This document shows, piece by piece, positions 61,978 through 64,000 of a DNA stretch of 64,000 bases. Origin of the DNA: Arcobacteraceae bacterium (lineage in GTDB: Bacteria > Campylobacterota > Campylobacteria > Campylobacterales > Arcobacteraceae); the NCBI GenBank assembly GCA_028687375.1, contig JAQUAG010000001.1:1-64000 (forward strand), in the 5' to 3' direction. The notes beneath the pieces were generated by a model. That model was not told the origin of the DNA. It saw nothing but the letters and a program-made list of their open reading frames with translations, and did no database searches. The translations under genes were made by a program, and so were the position numbers. Position 1 is the stretch's first letter. Each line of letters starts with the position of its first letter.

Positions 61978-64000
61978 TTGCTAGAAAATCTCAGTACCAA
62001 AAACAAAACTTTTTTATTTATCTTTATAATTCTCTCTTTACTTTTATCTTCAATACTATTTTTTATATACACTCAAGAACAAAGTCGAATCCATGATATA
62101 AAAATACTCAATATCAATAAAATTCAATCATCTTATGATAAAAATATTGTAACTCATTTGGAAGATTTTTATATACAAAAGGGGGAATTACTCCTTTCAC
62201 CAAAGGTTATAGATGCTGTTTATAAGAAAGACAGACTCGCACTAGAACAGCTTATAGAGAACAACTATAATGATTTAAAACTTGAAGATATCTATCTTCA
62301 ACAAGTTCATTTTCACCTAAGTGATGGAACTTCGCTTTATCGTGCTCATAACCCACAAAATTTTGGAGACAATATTGCAAAACTTCGCTCTATGGTTACT
62401 ATCGTTCATCAAGAACAAAAAATTGTAAGTGGTTTTGATGCAGGAAAAGCTGGTCTTACTTTTAGAGTTTTTTTACCTATCTTTAAAGAAAAAGTGTATA
62501 TTGGAGCTTTAGAGATTGGGGTAAGTGCCGAAAAACTTCTTGATGTTGTTTCCTATTTTAATAATATAGATGCTTTAATTTATATGGAAAAATCAAAATT
62601 ACAAAAAGATTCAAAAGAGATAGTTTATACAAATGTTAAAAATAAAGAGATTTTAAAACGATTGCCTAAAGATTTTGATATTGAAGATGAACTTACAATA
62701 GATATTGATGGAAAATATATTTTTGCATATAGCATAGATATGAAAGATTTCAATAATGACACGATAGGGAAATTTATATTTTTTGAAGACCTTACAAAAG
62801 AGTATACTTATTTTTACAACACCATAAAACAAATTAGTTTTATATTTATTGTCATATCTGTATCTCTTTTTATCATTATAAATTATACTTTTTCAAAACT
62901 TATAGGTACACTTGATAAAACTAAGTTATTTACAGATTCTATTTTAGATAATTCTGCCCATGCCATCATTGCCACAGATACAAAAGGGATAATAACCCTC
63001 TTTAATAAAAAAGCTCAAACGATGCTTGGATTTAGTGAAGAGGAACTTGTAGGGAAATTCACCCCAATTATTTTTCATAAACAAGAGGAGATGGAGGAAA
63101 AACTAAAAAAATACAATAAAGAGTTTGGCGTCAATCTTACACTATCGTTTGAACTATTTACTTTAAAAACAAAATTAGGACTCATAAATCATGAAGATTG
63201 GATATATGTCGCTAAAGATGGTGTTGAACATCCTGTATCAATATATATCACACCACTTTATGATATAAATAGAAATATAACTGGCTACTTAGGAATTGCA
63301 GAAGATATTGGTGCTATTAGACAAACTGATAAACTTTTACAAGAATATGTAAAACTAATTGATAAAAATATCATCACTTCAACTACAGATTTAAAAGGGA
63401 ATATCACTTATGTTTCGGAGGCATTTTGTGAAATCAGTGGCTATAAAAAAGAGGAACTTATAGGGGAAAACCATCGGATTATAAAACATAAAGATATGAA
63501 TGAAGAGGTTTATAAGAATTTATGGAACACTATAAATATAGATAAAATTTGGAATGGTGAGCTAAAAAATCTTAAAAAAGATGGTGGATACTATTGGGTA
63601 GATGCAACAATCTCTCCAATTTATAACAATCAAAAGCAAAAAATAGGATACACTGCAATAAGACAAAATATCACAGATAAAAAATATATTGAACATATCT
63701 CTATTACTGATGCATTAACTAATATTTATAACAGACGACATTTCAATGAGATATTTCCAAAAGTTATCAGCACAAGTAAAAGAAAAAATGAACTGGTATG
63801 TTTTTTAATAATGGATGTAGATCACTTTAAACAATACAACGATACCTACGGGCATCAAAAGGGTGATGATGTTTTGAAAGCTATTGGAAAAACTTTAAAA
63901 GAGAGTTTAAAAAGAGCTAATGATTATTGTTTTAGACTTGGTGGTGAGGAGTTTGGCGTTGTATTTGTCGTTGAAGATAAAGAGAAAGCTTTGACATATG
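61978..64000 (+). CDS. Cache-PAS-PAS-GGDEF diguanylate cyclase, cut by window end
   Basis: This frame has no stop before the window end, so 674 residues are seen and the C-terminus is missing. TTG is the start, with AAGGA six bases upstream. A TM helix (~12-30) and a second (~284-306) enclose a periplasmic Cache-like sensor (FHLSDGTSLYRAHNPQNFG). PAS domains follow near 320-440 and 455-570. The GGDEF domain starts near 575 and keeps an intact LGGEEFG site at residues ~654-660, so it is probably an active cyclase making c-di-GMP. Confidence 0.88.
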   Translation, partial: MLENLSTKNKTFLFIFIILSLLLSSILFFIYTQEQSRIHDIKILNINKIQSSYDKNIVTHLEDFYIQKGELLLSPKVIDAVYKKDRLALEQLIENNYNDLKLEDIYLQQVHFHLSDGTSLYRAHNPQNFGDNIAKLRSMVTIVHQEQKIVSGFDAGKAGLTFRVFLPIFKEKVYIGALEIGVSAEKLLDVVSYFNNIDALIYMEKSKLQKDSKEIVYTNVKNKEILKRLPKDFDIEDELTIDIDGKYIFAYSIDMKDFNNDTIGKFIFFEDLTKEYTYFYNTIKQISFIFIVISVSLFIIINYTFSKLIGTLDKTKLFTDSILDNSAHAIIATDTKGIITLFNKKAQTMLGFSEEELVGKFTPIIFHKQEEMEEKLKKYNKEFGVNLTLSFELFTLKTKLGLINHEDWIYVAKDGVEHPVSIYITPLYDINRNITGYLGIAEDIGAIRQTDKLLQEYVKLIDKNIITSTTDLKGNITYVSEAFCEISGYKKEELIGENHRIIKHKDMNEEVYKNLWNTINIDKIWNGELKNLKKDGGYYWVDATISPIYNNQKQKIGYTAIRQNITDKKYIEHISITDALTNIYNRRHFNEIFPKVISTSKRKNELVCFLIMDVDHFKQYNDTYGHQKGDDVLKAIGKTLKESLKRANDYCFRLGGEEFGVVFVVEDKEKALTY

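Noticed and set aside
1-64000. tRNA, rRNA or tmRNA genes
   Set aside because: No TTCRA-type T-arm with matching acceptor arms and no rRNA-like stretches were noticed; a short RNA could still be missed by eye.

Overview
The window is a low-GC chromosomal segment whose gene content points to Campylobacterota (Epsilonproteobacteria), probably an Arcobacter-like free-living member. The clues are a class II DAHP synthase, an ArsRS-type two-component system, cytoplasmic histidine kinases with the 'MIAHQWKQPL' H-box, a paired radical-SAM/DNA-metabolism locus, frequent TTG starts and short overlapping operons. The placement is inferred from gene families and base composition. No rRNA, tRNA, CRISPR array, integrase or transposase was recognised.

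Region by region. 0.2-8.2 kb is core metabolism: purB and purN (purines), a TRIC-like channel, panC (pantothenate) with an overlapping AAA ATPase, and on the other strand transaldolase and aroG (aromatic amino acids). 8.3-17.5 kb is an envelope and ion-homeostasis run: a TrkA-like NAD-binding protein, a DapC-type aminotransferase and MurC (peptidoglycan), then MscS, CNNM/CorC, a DAGK-like/DUF389 fusion and CorA. 17.5-25 kb holds an ArsRS-like two-component system, a four-EF-hand protein, a 1319-residue modular surface protein and a small lipoprotein. 25-28 kb is a HlyD/ABC drug-export type operon. 28.2-32.3 kb is an overlapping operon of a CrtI-like flavoprotein, LytS/LytT-type regulators and a DUF523/DUF1722 protein.

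32.3-36.5 kb is the most accessory-looking part. It has an orphan antitoxin-like gene, a small DNA-binding protein with repeated 16-mers upstream, a tiny membrane protein, a large lipoprotein, a toxin-antitoxin pair whose ParE-type toxin is frameshifted by one missing base, and 28-bp direct repeats flanking that pair. 36.6-43 kb carries an ankyrin lipoprotein, the TIGR03915/TIGR03916 pair and a Cache-PAS-GGDEF-EAL protein. 43-51 kb is a mosaic of small enzymes and regulators: an Ada/Ogt-like methyltransferase that has lost its HTH core, a glutamine amidotransferase, an acetyltransferase, an EamA transporter, Nudix, HxlR, MdaB, two PNPOx-fold proteins and an AraC regulator.

51.2-55.5 kb is a single 1434-residue protein with an Mrr-like nuclease fused to a STAND-type NTPase, most like an Avs antiphage protein. 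55.5-64 kb returns to housekeeping and signalling: YjbR, flavin reductase, a Kef-type antiporter, an XRE regulator divergent from a sensorless histidine kinase, mutY, thiD-thiE, and a Cache-PAS-PAS-GGDEF cyclase cut by the window end.

The most informative non-coding signals come in shared or paired form. Two promoters with the same direct-repeat box at the same distance from the -10 precede the two-component operon and the EF-hand gene. Two 42-bp near-identical promoters precede the Ogt-like operon and the EamA gene. A perfect palindrome and a degenerate copy lie between the XRE regulator and the orphan kinase.
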